DNA of 64,000 bases, taken from NCBI GenBank assembly GCA_019636235.1, contig JAHBXW010000002.1, forward strand, positions 310,001-374,000, written 5' to 3'. The translations under genes were made by a program, and so were the position numbers. Positions 17,561 through 26,848 of this stretch are shown here, in pieces. Origin of the DNA: Planctomyces sp. GTDB taxonomy: Bacteria; Planctomycetota; Planctomycetia; Planctomycetales; Planctomycetaceae. The notes under the pieces were generated by a model, which was not told the DNA's origin, did no database searches, and worked only from the letters and a program-made list of their open reading frames with translations. Each line of letters starts with the position of its first letter. The stretch's first letter is position 1.

Positions 17561-17986
17561 ATGCTGAAGACCGCTGCATCGATGCTCGTCCTGGGGGCGA
17601 TTTTGGGATTGTCGGTCGTGGGAGCGCAGGACGACGCCGCGCCCGACGCTCCGGAGGGAGCCTCGCGGCTGCCGTTTCAGTCGAAGATCGTCGCCGTGAC
17701 GCTGCTCAGCGACGTCAAGGACCTGCTGCTGATGACCGACCTGACGGAGCAGGCCCTGGGAGACCGGCTGTACCTCGTCGGCCAGGGCGTCGACGACGGC
17801 GAGACCTCCGACTGGCGGAACGGCAAGCGCATCTGGATTCCGATGGACGACATCCAGCAGATCATCGAATTCGAGTCGGTCGAAGCCTTCCGCGAATCGC
17901 TCGAGTCCCGAAAAGCGGACGACCATGCGACCGCCTCATCGGCCGCGCGGACTCCGGTCGACCCCGCGACCGCGCGGCTCCGCTGA
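17561..17986 (+). CDS. Small secreted hypothetical protein
   Basis: 141 residues from ATG 17561, with AAGGAG at 17546-17551 as ribosome site. A signal peptide (MLKTAASMLVLGAILGLSVVGAQ) is followed by an acidic, soluble domain of about 110 residues ending in an Ala/Arg-rich tail. No family recognised. It lies between gmd and a WcaI-like glycosyltransferase on the same strand. Confidence 0.65.
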   Translation: MLKTAASMLVLGAILGLSVVGAQDDAAPDAPEGASRLPFQSKIVAVTLLSDVKDLLLMTDLTEQALGDRLYLVGQGVDDGETSDWRNGKRIWIPMDDIQQIIEFESVEAFRESLESRKADDHATASSAARTPVDPATARLR

Positions 17987-18034
17987 TCCGTTTCCCGCGA
18001 CCCCGCGTTGACCGGCCCCGCACGCCTGACGCAC

Positions 18035-19312
18035 ATGCCGACCCGGATCCTGTTCATCAACCGTTCGTACTGGCCCGACACCGAGGCCACGGGGCAGTTG
18101 TTGACCGAGTTGTGCGAGGACCTCGCCGCCGACGGCGAGTTCGACGTGCACGTGCTTTGCGGACGACCGAACCATGTGTCGGGCGCGCCTCCCGCGGGGG
18201 GCGACGCGGACGTGCACAACGGCGTGACGATTCACCGCATCCCCCACACGGCGTTCTCCAAACGCTCCACGCTGGGGAAGCTGACGAATCTCGTGTCGTT
18301 CACGCTGTCGGCCTGGTGGAACTCCTCGCGGGCGCCGAAGCCGGACATCGTGATCACCGAAACAGATCCGTTCTTCCTGGGGCTGCTGGGCAAGCGGCTG
18401 AAGCGGAAATTCGGGTGCCGGTTCGTGGCCTACCTGCAGGACCTGTATCCGGACGTGGCGGTGGCGGTGGGGAAGGCGCGGGAGACGCTGTCCATTCGCC
18501 GGCTGCGGCGGGCGCTGTTCGGGGCGTACGCCGCCGCGGACCGCGTCGTGGTGCTCAGCCGCGACATGCGCGAACGCTGCGCCGAACACGGCGTGGACGA
18601 ACGTCGGATCGACATCATTCCCAACTGGGCGGATGTCGAGTCGCTGCGGCCTCTCAAAGAGAACAACGAGTTCCGCCGTCAGCAGGGGCTGAGCGATGAG
18701 TTCGTCGTCATGTACTCCGGCAACATGGGGCTGCCGCACCTGCTGACGCCGATCCTCGACGCGGCCGAGCAGCTCAACGGCCGCCCGGACATCCGGTTCC
18801 TGTTCGTCGGCGAAGGCGTGCAGAAGGCGGACCTGGACCGCGAGGCGCGGCAGCGCGGCCTGGAGAACGTCCGGTTCCTGTCGTACCAGCCCAAGGAATT
18901 CCTGTCGCACAGCCTCAGTGCGGCCGACGTGCAGATCGTCTCGGTCAAGCCGGGCGTCATCGCCTGCCTGATGCCCAGCAAGCTGTACGGCATCCTCGCC
19001 GCCGGCTGCAGCGTGCTGGCGATCGCGCCGCGGAATTGCGAGATGTCGGAACTCATCGCCGCGCAGGGCCTGGGCGAAGTCTGCGACTTCGACGATCCCG
19101 CGCCGCTGGGCGGACAGATCGCTGACGCCATTCAAAAACTTTGCGACCGCGGCCGGCTGGCGGACATCGTCCCCCGTGCGCGGAAACTGGCCGTGGACGA
19201 CTACTCCCGGGCGCTGCAGGTGCGGCGGTTCCGGGAGCTGTTCCGGTCGCTGATCGCCGAGCCGGCCAGCGAACCCTCCCGCAGCGCGCCGGCGGCCGCC
19301 GCCCATTCGTGA
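18035..19312 (+). CDS. Glycosyltransferase family 4, WcaI-like
   Basis: Cytoplasmic GT-B glycosyltransferase of about 425 residues, with N-terminal LFINRSYWPDTEATGQLL and C-terminal YSGNMGLPHLL, FVGEG and SVKPGVIACLMPSKLYGILA, the pattern of colanic-acid WcaI-type (fucosyl)transferases. In E. coli WcaI acts in a gmd/fcl locus, so fucosyl transfer is plausible here. The ATG at 18035 is preferred to the TTG at 18008. Its TGA overlaps the GTG start of the next gmd-like gene, implying translational coupling. Confidence 0.85.
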   Translation: MPTRILFINRSYWPDTEATGQLLTELCEDLAADGEFDVHVLCGRPNHVSGAPPAGGDADVHNGVTIHRIPHTAFSKRSTLGKLTNLVSFTLSAWWNSSRAPKPDIVITETDPFFLGLLGKRLKRKFGCRFVAYLQDLYPDVAVAVGKARETLSIRRLRRALFGAYAAADRVVVLSRDMRERCAEHGVDERRIDIIPNWADVESLRPLKENNEFRRQQGLSDEFVVMYSGNMGLPHLLTPILDAAEQLNGRPDIRFLFVGEGVQKADLDREARQRGLENVRFLSYQPKEFLSHSLSAADVQIVSVKPGVIACLMPSKLYGILAAGCSVLAIAPRNCEMSELIAAQGLGEVCDFDDPAPLGGQIADAIQKLCDRGRLADIVPRARKLAVDDYSRALQVRRFRELFRSLIAEPASEPSRSAPAAAAHS

Positions 19313-20340
19313 ACCTGTCCGTGTCGACCCCGCATTCCAGCGACGCTCCGCGAGCGCTCATCACCGGCATCACCGGTCAGGACGGCACGTACCTGACCGA
19401 GCTGCTGCTGGAGAAGGGGTACGCGGTGTACGGCACATCGCGGCGCGAGCCGCACGCGGCCGAACGGGCGCTCCGCCGGCAGATCGGCGACGCCTGGGAC
19501 GCCGGCCGGATTCAACTGTTCCAGGCGGAACTCGCCGACGCCGAGCGAATCTTCGACATCGTCCAGGCCGTCCTGCCGCACGAGACGTATCACCTCGGCG
19601 CCCAAAGCCATGTCGGGCTGTCGTTCGAGTCCCCGTTCGAAACGGTCGATGCGAACGCCCGCGGCACGCTGGCCATGATCGACGCGGTCCGCCGCATCGC
19701 CGAGATCCAGCCCGTGCGGATGTACCAGGCCTCCACCAGCGAACTGTTCGGCAAGCCGGACGTCTGGCCGCAAACCGAAAAAACGCCCTTCCACCCCCGG
19801 AACCCCTACGCCTGTTCGAAGGCTTATGCCTTCGATGTGTCGGTGTGCTACCGCGAGGCCTACGGCGTCTACGTCTGCAACGGCATCCAGTACAATCATG
19901 AGTCCCCCCGGCGGGACCCGCGGTATGTGACCCGCAAGATCACGCAGGCGGCGGCCCGGATCGCCGCGGGCCGGCAGGAAAGGCTCGAACTCGGACGGAT
20001 CGACGTCGGCCGCGACTGGGGCTACGCGCCAGAATACGTCGACGCCATGTGGCGGATGCTGCAGCAGCCCGAGCCGGACGACTACATCGTGGCGACCAAC
20101 GAGTGGCATCCGCTGACGGAGTTTCTGGACATCGCCTTCGCCCGCGTGGGGCGGAACTGGCGGGATTGCGTGGACAGCGATCCGCGGCTGATGCGGCCCT
20201 CGGAAACGGGTCGCCTGCAGGGGGATTACAGCAAGGCCCGCGACCGGCTGGGCTGGTCGCCGCGAACGACGTTCACGGAACTCGTCGAGCAGATGGTCGA
20301 CGCGGACGTGGAACGGCTGCGGCGGGGCGAGGACGACTGA
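19309..20340 (+). CDS. GDP-mannose 4,6-dehydratase (copy 2, divergent)
   Basis: 343 residues from GTG 19309, which overlaps the preceding stop (GTGA). It carries [32 protein letters not shown], the YACSK catalytic motif and DWGYAPEYVDAM, so it is a Gmd paralogue. It lacks the RRSSSFNT stretch of copy 1 (it has SRREPHAAERA instead). It could be a second dehydratase or a GDP-6-deoxy-4-keto-hexose enzyme such as a GDP-rhamnose (RMD) reductase. An in-frame extension upstream lies inside the previous gene and is rejected. Confidence 0.85.
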   Translation: MNLSVSTPHSSDAPRALITGITGQDGTYLTELLLEKGYAVYGTSRREPHAAERALRRQIGDAWDAGRIQLFQAELADAERIFDIVQAVLPHETYHLGAQSHVGLSFESPFETVDANARGTLAMIDAVRRIAEIQPVRMYQASTSELFGKPDVWPQTEKTPFHPRNPYACSKAYAFDVSVCYREAYGVYVCNGIQYNHESPRRDPRYVTRKITQAAARIAAGRQERLELGRIDVGRDWGYAPEYVDAMWRMLQQPEPDDYIVATNEWHPLTEFLDIAFARVGRNWRDCVDSDPRLMRPSETGRLQGDYSKARDRLGWSPRTTFTELVEQMVDADVERLRRGEDD

Positions 20341-20371
20341 CGGCGGAGCCGCCGAGTCCGGCGGACCGGGA

Positions 20372-21283
20372 ATGACTGGCATGACGAGCGGAACTGCATC
20401 ACCGGCCGAAGACGCGCTTCACGTTTCGGCGGAGCCGCGCGCCGAGCCGTCCGGCGCGCCGGCCTTCGCGCCGATCATCATCGAACCCCGCCCGGGCTGG
20501 CGGGCCGTTGATTTCGGCGAACTCTGGCGCAGCCGCGAACTGCTGCTGTTCCTGGTGTGGCGGGACATCATGGTCCGCTACAAGCAGACGGTGCTGGGCG
20601 CGGGCTGGGCCATCGCGCAGCCGCTGATGACGATGCTGGTGTTCACGCTGTTTTTCGGGCGGTTCGGCGGAATGTCGCGGTTCTTCGAGGGGCCGTATCC
20701 GCTGGCCGTGTTCGCGGGGTTGTTGCCGTGGCAGTTCGTGTCGACGTCGATCACGTCGTCGGGGCTCAGCCTGGTGACCAGCGCGAACCTGCTGAAGAAG
20801 GTGTATTTCCCGCGGCTGATCATTCCGTTCGCCGCGGTGGGCGTGCATGTCGTGGACATGGCGTTCGCGTTCCTGACGATGGCGGGGCTGATGCTGTGGT
20901 ACGGCGTCGCGCCGGGGGCGGGGGTGCTGGCGCTGGCGTTGCTCGTGCCGTGGACGATCCTGACGGCGCTGGGCGCGGGGACGCTGCTGTCGGCGCTGAC
21001 GGTGGCCTACCGGGACTTCCGGCACATGATTCCGTTCCTGGTGCAGATCTGGATGTTCACCAGCCCGATCGCGTATCCGCTGGAACGGATTCCCGAACAG
21101 TACCGGCTGGCCTACGCGATCAATCCGATGGTGGGACTGGTCAGCGGGTTCCGCGCGGCCTTGTTGAACTACGACTGGCATTGGGGCTGCATGGCGGTGT
21201 CGGCCTGTTCGTCGGCGGCCATGCTGGCGCTGGGTCTGACGTACTTCCGTCGGACGGAGCGTCGCTTCGCGGACATTGTCTGA
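20372..21283 (+). CDS. Polysaccharide ABC transporter permease (Wzm/TagG family)
   Basis: Inner-membrane half of an ABC exporter for lipid-linked polysaccharide, 303 residues. A cytoplasmic N-terminus (about 45 residues) leads into ELWRSRELLLFLVWRDIMVRYKQTVLG, the ABC-2 family signature, then about six membrane helices. The ATP-binding partner is the next gene, 38 bases downstream. Starts at ATG 20372. Confidence 0.92.
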   Translation: MTGMTSGTASPAEDALHVSAEPRAEPSGAPAFAPIIIEPRPGWRAVDFGELWRSRELLLFLVWRDIMVRYKQTVLGAGWAIAQPLMTMLVFTLFFGRFGGMSRFFEGPYPLAVFAGLLPWQFVSTSITSSGLSLVTSANLLKKVYFPRLIIPFAAVGVHVVDMAFAFLTMAGLMLWYGVAPGAGVLALALLVPWTILTALGAGTLLSALTVAYRDFRHMIPFLVQIWMFTSPIAYPLERIPEQYRLAYAINPMVGLVSGFRAALLNYDWHWGCMAVSACSSAAMLALGLTYFRRTERRFADIV

Positions 21284-21321
21284 TCGCGCGGTCGGGCCGC
21301 GCGCATCGCAGCGCAGGGTGA

Positions 21322-22626
21322 ATGGGAATGACGGATTCGGTGATCCGCGTCGAGGGGTTGAGCAAGGACTACCATCGGGCCGGTCCGGGGGCGGCGTACG
21401 CGACGCTCCGGGATGCGGTGCTGGACGTCGCGCGCTCGCCGCTGAAGCAGTTCCGGAAGCTGTCGGGGAGGATCTCCGAAGCGGAGCGGTTCTGGGCGCT
21501 CAGGGACGTGTCGTTCGACATCCGGCGGGGGGACGTGGTGGGCGTCATCGGCCGCAACGGGGCGGGGAAAAGCACGCTGCTGAAAGTGCTGTCGCGCATC
21601 GTCGAGCCGACGTCCGGGCGGGTGACGTTGAACGGCCGCGTGGCCAGCCTGCTGGAAGTCGGGACGGGGTTCCATCACGAGCTGACGGGCCGCGAGAACA
21701 TCTACCTGAACGGCGCGATACTGGGGATGACGCGTCAGGAGATCCGGCGGAAGTTCGATGAGATCGTGGCCTTTTCAGAGGTCGAGGCGTTTCTGGACAC
21801 GCCGGTGAAGAAATATTCGTCGGGGATGACGGTGCGGCTGGCGTTCAGCGTGGCGGCCCATCTGGAGCCGGAGATTCTGATCGTCGACGAGGTGCTGGCG
21901 GTCGGCGACCAGGCGTTCCAGCGAAAGTGCATCGGGAAGATGAGCGGCGTGGCGAAGTCGGGTCGGACGGTGCTGTTTGTGAGCCACAACATGGCGGCGA
22001 TCGAGAACCTGTGCACGCGGGGAATCGTGCTGCACCATGGCCGGGTGGTGGAGGATTCGACGGCGAAGTCGGCTATCGCGAAGTACTGCGAGCTGGCATC
22101 GCACGAACAGCACCTGCCGCTGGCGGAGCGGACGGATCGGCAGGGCTCGGGGCAGTACCGGCTGGTGGACGTGGCGCTGGTGAATTCGCAGTCGCCGAGC
22201 GCGGCGGTCGTGGAGATGGGAGGCGACTGGGTGCTGAATCTGGAGTTTGCGGGACAGGGGCGCATCAGCCAGCCGCATGTCGGCGTGGTGATCACGACGA
22301 TGACGGGGGAGCGGATCGCGCGCGTCATGAGCGGTGAAACGCATGGCGACCTGCCGCCGATCGATGGCAACGCCTCCTTCCAGTTACGGATTCGGGACGT
22401 GAATCTTGTGCCGGGCCTGTATCAACTCGTTGTGGGGTTTCGGGACCAGGCAACGGAACAATTGGACTACATCGAGCGGGCGGCGACGATTGAAGTGTCG
22501 GCCCGGGACGCGTTCGGGCAAGGGCGCGTCAGCGATGGCGTCCAGTCGAAGACGGTCTGCTTTTTTGATTGCGAGTGGAGCGTTGAGGGCCTGCTGCAAT
22601 CGGCCGGCCCGGTATCAGTCGGTTGA
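21322..22626 (+). CDS. Polysaccharide ABC transporter ATP-binding protein (Wzt-like, with C-terminal sugar-recognition domain)
   Basis: 434 residues. The ATPase half (about 1-245) has Walker A GRNGAGKST (about 78-86), the signature YSSGM (about 166) and Walker B ILIVDEVLAVGD (about 185). The extra C-terminal domain of about 170 residues resembles the Wzt carbohydrate-binding domain that selects finished polymer in O9a-type export. With the permease at 20372 it makes a complete exporter. Its stop overlaps the TTG start of the methyltransferase (TTGA). Confidence 0.92.
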   Translation: MGMTDSVIRVEGLSKDYHRAGPGAAYATLRDAVLDVARSPLKQFRKLSGRISEAERFWALRDVSFDIRRGDVVGVIGRNGAGKSTLLKVLSRIVEPTSGRVTLNGRVASLLEVGTGFHHELTGRENIYLNGAILGMTRQEIRRKFDEIVAFSEVEAFLDTPVKKYSSGMTVRLAFSVAAHLEPEILIVDEVLAVGDQAFQRKCIGKMSGVAKSGRTVLFVSHNMAAIENLCTRGIVLHHGRVVEDSTAKSAIAKYCELASHEQHLPLAERTDRQGSGQYRLVDVALVNSQSPSAAVVEMGGDWVLNLEFAGQGRISQPHVGVVITTMTGERIARVMSGETHGDLPPIDGNASFQLRIRDVNLVPGLYQLVVGFRDQATEQLDYIERAATIEVSARDAFGQGRVSDGVQSKTVCFFDCEWSVEGLLQSAGPVSVG

Positions 22627-23366
22627 TTCTCCAGGAATTGACGGTGAGGGAAACAGGGGTGAAATCCATCTTGCGGGAACTGGTTCCCCCAGTGCTCTGG
22701 CGGTGCGCGTCGCGCGTCCGGAATCGGAAGCCGAGATCCGCTCCCTCCGCAGCTCAGAATGGCAAGTTTGAATACGGGGTCGAGCAGCCTCCCGAGTTCT
22801 ACGACGAAACATTCGCCAGCGCGGAGCACTGGAAGCTGCACTACACGGAGTCCCACTACTACCCCTTGTGGGCGGTCGTCGTCGACCGGCTGCGGAAGGC
22901 GGGCGTGACTCGATTGATTGATATCGGTTGCGGTCCGGGCCAGGTGGCGTCGCTGCTGCGGGACGCCGGCTTCGCGAATTACCTGGGGATCGATTTCAGC
23001 GAACTGCGGATCGGGCAGGCGCGCAAGGTCTGCCCCGAGTTGCGTTTCGAAGTCGCAGACGTCTTTCGGGACCGGCGCCTGGAGGACGAGCCCTATGACT
23101 GTGCGATTGTGATGGAATTCCTGGAGCACGTGGACCGGGATCTGGATGTGTTGGACCGGATCCGACCCGGGTCGATGGTGCTGGCGACAGTGCCGAATTT
23201 CCCGTCCGCGGGCCATGTCCGGCATTTCGCGGATTGCGAGGAAGTGCGTCGCCGTTACGAGTCGCATTTCAGCGACCTGGACGTGTCGCAGATTCTCGCC
23301 AATCGCAGAGGCGTGACGTATTTCATCCTTCAGGGAACTCGCAAGTCCGCTGAATCGGCGGCCTGA
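22623..23366 (+). CDS. Class I SAM-dependent methyltransferase
   Basis: 247 residues starting at TTG 22623, overlapping the Wzt stop. SAM motif I LIDIGCGPGQ (about 99-108), LGIDFSE and EFLEHVDRDLDVLDRI identify a Rossmann-fold methyltransferase of the type found in surface-polysaccharide loci. Coupling to wzt suggests it may methylate a chain end or sugar recognised by the exporter, as in O9a chain termination, but this is inference. Confidence 0.82.
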   Translation: MILQELTVRETGVKSILRELVPPVLWRCASRVRNRKPRSAPSAAQNGKFEYGVEQPPEFYDETFASAEHWKLHYTESHYYPLWAVVVDRLRKAGVTRLIDIGCGPGQVASLLRDAGFANYLGIDFSELRIGQARKVCPELRFEVADVFRDRRLEDEPYDCAIVMEFLEHVDRDLDVLDRIRPGSMVLATVPNFPSAGHVRHFADCEEVRRRYESHFSDLDVSQILANRRGVTYFILQGTRKSAESAA

Positions 23367-23386
23367 ATGATCTTGGAGATTTGACG

Positions 23387-24244
23387 ATGTTTTCATTTCC
23401 CGGCAAGCAACCGTTGCGGCAGTGGCTGGCGGATCGGATCGCTCCGAATGCGTCGGTGCTGTTTGTGCTGTCGACGGGTCGCTGCGGCACGACGAGTCTG
23501 GCGTCGGTGCTCGAGCTGTCCGACCGCATTCATGCCACGCACGAGCCCAAGCCCTGGTATCTCGAGGAGACGCGGAACGCGTACCTCCAGTCGCCGGTCC
23601 CGCCCGAAACGGCTCGCGCCAACATGGAGGCGTTCACTTCGACGCGCCTCAAGCCGCTGCTGCGCGCCGCGACGATCGGGCCGATTTATGCCGAGTGCTC
23701 CAACCGGCTGACCTACTACGCGCCGGAACTCCTGAACTGGTTTCCGAATTCGAAGTACGTGCACCTGTACCGTCACCCGGGGGATGTCGTCCGGTCCGGG
23801 ATCCGGCGGGGGTATTACACGGGGAATTCCAACTGGGACCTGGCGCGGATCACGCCTCGCGAGGATGACCCCGCGTTCGAGATGTGGGAGAACTGGCCGC
23901 AGTTCGAACGCTGCTGCTGGTACTGGCATGCGGTGAATGCCTACTGCGCGGACTTCATGCGGACGCTGCCCGAAGGACGCGGGCTGTCGATCGCCGCGGA
24001 GGACCTGTTCGTCAACCGGGACGACATCGGCACGCGGGTCTTTGAATGGCTGGGCGCGCCGCCGCCGCCGCGGGGCCGCATCGAATCCGTGTTGTCGACT
24101 CCGGAGAACGTCCAGCAGTCGGGCGACTTTCCGAAGTACCGGGACTGGACGCCCGCGCAGCGTGCGACGCTGAACGAGATCGCCGGCGCGACGGCGGCCC
24201 GACTGGGCTACGAGATTCGCGCGGACGAGCCCTCAATTGCGTGA
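23387..24244 (+). CDS. Sulfotransferase family protein (1 of 3)
   Basis: 285 residues from ATG 23387, preceded by TTGGAG. The PAPS-binding P-loop STGRCGTTSLASVL (about 21-34) and the second motif VHLYRHPGDVVRSG (3'-phosphate binding) mark a sulfotransferase. Members of this group in polysaccharide loci transfer sulfate from PAPS to sugar hydroxyls. The other two copies are at 35902 and 36881. Confidence 0.82.
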   Translation: MFSFPGKQPLRQWLADRIAPNASVLFVLSTGRCGTTSLASVLELSDRIHATHEPKPWYLEETRNAYLQSPVPPETARANMEAFTSTRLKPLLRAATIGPIYAECSNRLTYYAPELLNWFPNSKYVHLYRHPGDVVRSGIRRGYYTGNSNWDLARITPREDDPAFEMWENWPQFERCCWYWHAVNAYCADFMRTLPEGRGLSIAAEDLFVNRDDIGTRVFEWLGAPPPPRGRIESVLSTPENVQQSGDFPKYRDWTPAQRATLNEIAGATAARLGYEIRADEPSIA

Positions 24245-24289
24245 TTTCCCAAGCCACGTACGGCGATATGGACGCGAACGAAGTCTGAC

Positions 24290-25297
24290 TTGTCTGTGAA
24301 CGCCCACCCGATTTCGACTGACTGCGTGGCGATTGTCATCCCCTGTTTCAATCAGGGACACTTCGCCGCCGAGGCCGTCGACAGCGCGCTGGCCCAGACC
24401 TGGCCCGAAACGCGGATCATCCTGATCGACGACGCCTCCACCGACGGCGTCAGCCCGGGATTGTGCCGCGAACTGGCCAGCGACCAGGTGCGGGTCGTCT
24501 GCCTGGAGGAGAATCAGGGGCGGGCCTCGATTCGCAACCGTTGCCTCGAACAGGCGGGGGACGCCGAGTTCCTGCTGATGCTGGATTGCGACGACGCCCT
24601 CACGCCGGACTATGTGACGCAGCTTGTGACGGCTTTGCAGGCCCAGCCCCGCGCGGGGTTCGCCTACGGCACCTGGCATTACTTCGGAACCCGCAACGGA
24701 CAACCGGCGGCGGGGACCTGGCCCCGCGAGGAGTGGTCGCGAGATCGGATGTATCTCGAAGAGTTCGTTTCCGGCAGCGGCATGCTGTTCCGCACGCAGG
24801 CGCTGCGCGACGTCGGCGGCTGGAAGCCGGAGCACAACCCCTGCGGCGCCGAGGACCGGGACATCGCTCTGACGATCCTCGAAGCCGGCTGGGACCTGGT
24901 CCGCGTGCATGACGCGGCGATGCGCTACCGCCAGCACGACAGCAGCTCTCTGGCCGTGAAGACGCGGTCCAAGCGGCGGATGGTGGAATGTCTGATTCTG
25001 AAGAATCACCGGGCCGGCATCCGCGGAAACTGCGGCGTGCGGGCGTTTGTGAAGCGGCGGCTGTTCACCGGTTTGATCGAGGCGCTGCATCATCGCCGGC
25101 GCGATGACCTGCGGGACTTCGCCCCGCTGCTGCGGCTGTGTCCGATCACGACGGCGTCGCTGGTGTTGGAATATTATGCGTCGGCCGTCCTGCGCCGTTT
25201 CAGGCGGCCTTCGTCGACGAGACGTGAACAGCATTCCGGGCCCGCGGCGGAGCGATCGCCCGCTTCCCAGGAAACGGCCGGATCAGCATCTCATTGA
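24290..25297 (+). CDS. Glycosyltransferase family 2
   Basis: 335 residues from a TTG start. GT-A fold with IVIPCFNQGHFAAEAVDSAL, DDASTDG and the metal-binding DCDDALTP, plus a GAEDRDIALTI acceptor-side motif. A basic C-terminal region (KRRLFTGLIEALHHRRR) may associate with the membrane. Donor and acceptor unknown. It lies 4 bases before the next glycosyltransferase. Confidence 0.88.
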   Translation: MSVNAHPISTDCVAIVIPCFNQGHFAAEAVDSALAQTWPETRIILIDDASTDGVSPGLCRELASDQVRVVCLEENQGRASIRNRCLEQAGDAEFLLMLDCDDALTPDYVTQLVTALQAQPRAGFAYGTWHYFGTRNGQPAAGTWPREEWSRDRMYLEEFVSGSGMLFRTQALRDVGGWKPEHNPCGAEDRDIALTILEAGWDLVRVHDAAMRYRQHDSSSLAVKTRSKRRMVECLILKNHRAGIRGNCGVRAFVKRRLFTGLIEALHHRRRDDLRDFAPLLRLCPITTASLVLEYYASAVLRRFRRPSSTRREQHSGPAAERSPASQETAGSASH

Positions 25298-25301
25298 ACT
25301 G

Positions 25302-26669
25302 ATGACTTCGTCTCCGAAAGCACTGTTCGTCGCCCCCTCCGGTTACCCGTTGGGGGGCGTCGCGACCTGGCTGGATTACCTGATCCCCGGACTCCGCCGG
25401 CATGGCTGGGACGCGACCCTGGGGCTGGTGTCCGGCCCGCGACATCACGATGCGCGAACGTACCTGGATCAGCATCCCTGCGAAACGGCGGTGGTGATCG
25501 GTTGCGAGACCGGGACGCGGCGGGGGCGGATTGCGGCGGTGTCGGCGACGCTGCAGCGATTGAGGCCGGACGTCGTCGTGTCGGCGAACATTCCCGACGC
25601 GCTGCTGGCGGTGGAATCGGTTCGTCGCCGCGGCGGGCCGGCGGCACGGGGCGTGATGTCCTGCCACGGAATCGAGCCGGATCTGTACGACGACATGGCC
25701 CTGATGCGGGACGCCCTCGACGCCGTGATCTGCACGAACCGTCTGGCATCGGAGCTGGCCGTGCGACTGGGCGGCCTGGATCCCGAGCGGTCCTTGTATG
25801 CCTGTTATGGGACCGACCTTCCGGCCGACGTGCCGATCCGCGCCGCGGGGACGCCGCTGACGCTGGCGTTCGTCGGCCGCATCGAACAGCCGCAGAAGCG
25901 CGTGCTGGACCTGACGCCGCTGGCGGCGGCGCTGCGGTCGCAGGCTGTGTCGTTTCGAATCCAGGTGGCCGGGGCGGGACCGCTGGCGGGGGAATTGAAG
26001 AGGGAAGCCCAGGCGGCGGACGTGCTGGGGACGATCGACTTTCTGGGCCGGCTGGGGCCGGGAGAGCTGGTGGATCGCGTGTACCGGCGGGCGGACGCGC
26101 TGTTGCTGACGTCGAGCTGGGAGACGGGGCCGATCGTGATCTGGGAGGCGATGGCGCACGGCTGCGCGGTCATCACATCGGACTATGTGGGCAACCGCCG
26201 GGAGGGGGCGCTGCGGCACGAGGAAAACTGCCTGATGTTCCCGGTGGGCGATATGAAAGCGGCTGCGGAACAGGCGCGGCGTCTGGCGACCGAACCGGGC
26301 CTGCGCGAGCGGCTGGTCCGGGCGGGGCGCGAGCTGGTTGAAGAGCGGTATTCCGTCGAGGCCTCCATCGAGCAATGGAGCCGCGTGTTGACGTCCATTG
26401 TGGATCGGCCGGCTCGACGCTGCGGGACGCTGCCGCTGGACGACGGGCCCCGGGGGCGGCTGGACCGCTGGCTGGGGCCGGGCGCGGCGGGTCGGGTGCG
26501 GCGGTTGATGGGACGGCGTCCGCCCGATGCCGGTCCGGGGGGGGAATGGCCGCATTCGCTGTCGAAACCGGCCGTTTCGAAGGATGACTTTCTGGCGATG
26601 GCGGCTGAGGCGGATCGCGCCGAGGACGGGGCGGCCGTCTGCCGGCAACAGCAATCGATCTCGTGCTGA
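25302..26669 (+). CDS. Glycosyltransferase family 4
   Basis: 455 residues from ATG 25302 (MTSSPKALFVAPSGYPLGGV). GT-B fold with the retaining EX7E motif in SSWETGPIVIWEAMAHG and the nucleotide-sugar site TLAFVGRIEQPQKR. The last 70 residues are a Pro/Arg-rich extension. An open extension upstream of 25302 overlaps the preceding GT2 and is rejected. Donor unknown. Confidence 0.88.
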   Translation: MTSSPKALFVAPSGYPLGGVATWLDYLIPGLRRHGWDATLGLVSGPRHHDARTYLDQHPCETAVVIGCETGTRRGRIAAVSATLQRLRPDVVVSANIPDALLAVESVRRRGGPAARGVMSCHGIEPDLYDDMALMRDALDAVICTNRLASELAVRLGGLDPERSLYACYGTDLPADVPIRAAGTPLTLAFVGRIEQPQKRVLDLTPLAAALRSQAVSFRIQVAGAGPLAGELKREAQAADVLGTIDFLGRLGPGELVDRVYRRADALLLTSSWETGPIVIWEAMAHGCAVITSDYVGNRREGALRHEENCLMFPVGDMKAAAEQARRLATEPGLRERLVRAGRELVEERYSVEASIEQWSRVLTSIVDRPARRCGTLPLDDGPRGRLDRWLGPGAAGRVRRLMGRRPPDAGPGGEWPHSLSKPAVSKDDFLAMAAEADRAEDGAAVCRQQQSISC

Positions 26670-26848
26670 GAACACAATCTGCTATCGTTCCCGCAGCTCG
26701 CGGCGCCCGGTTTGGCGTCTCGGGCGGACGATGCGTCAGCGTGCGGCGACGATGTCGCGCGGCGGGATCGCGGACGGCTCCGCGACCGGTCGCGGGATGG
26801 CCGGCGCGGGGATCGCATCGTCGTCCGCCGTCATCGGATGACCTTCGC

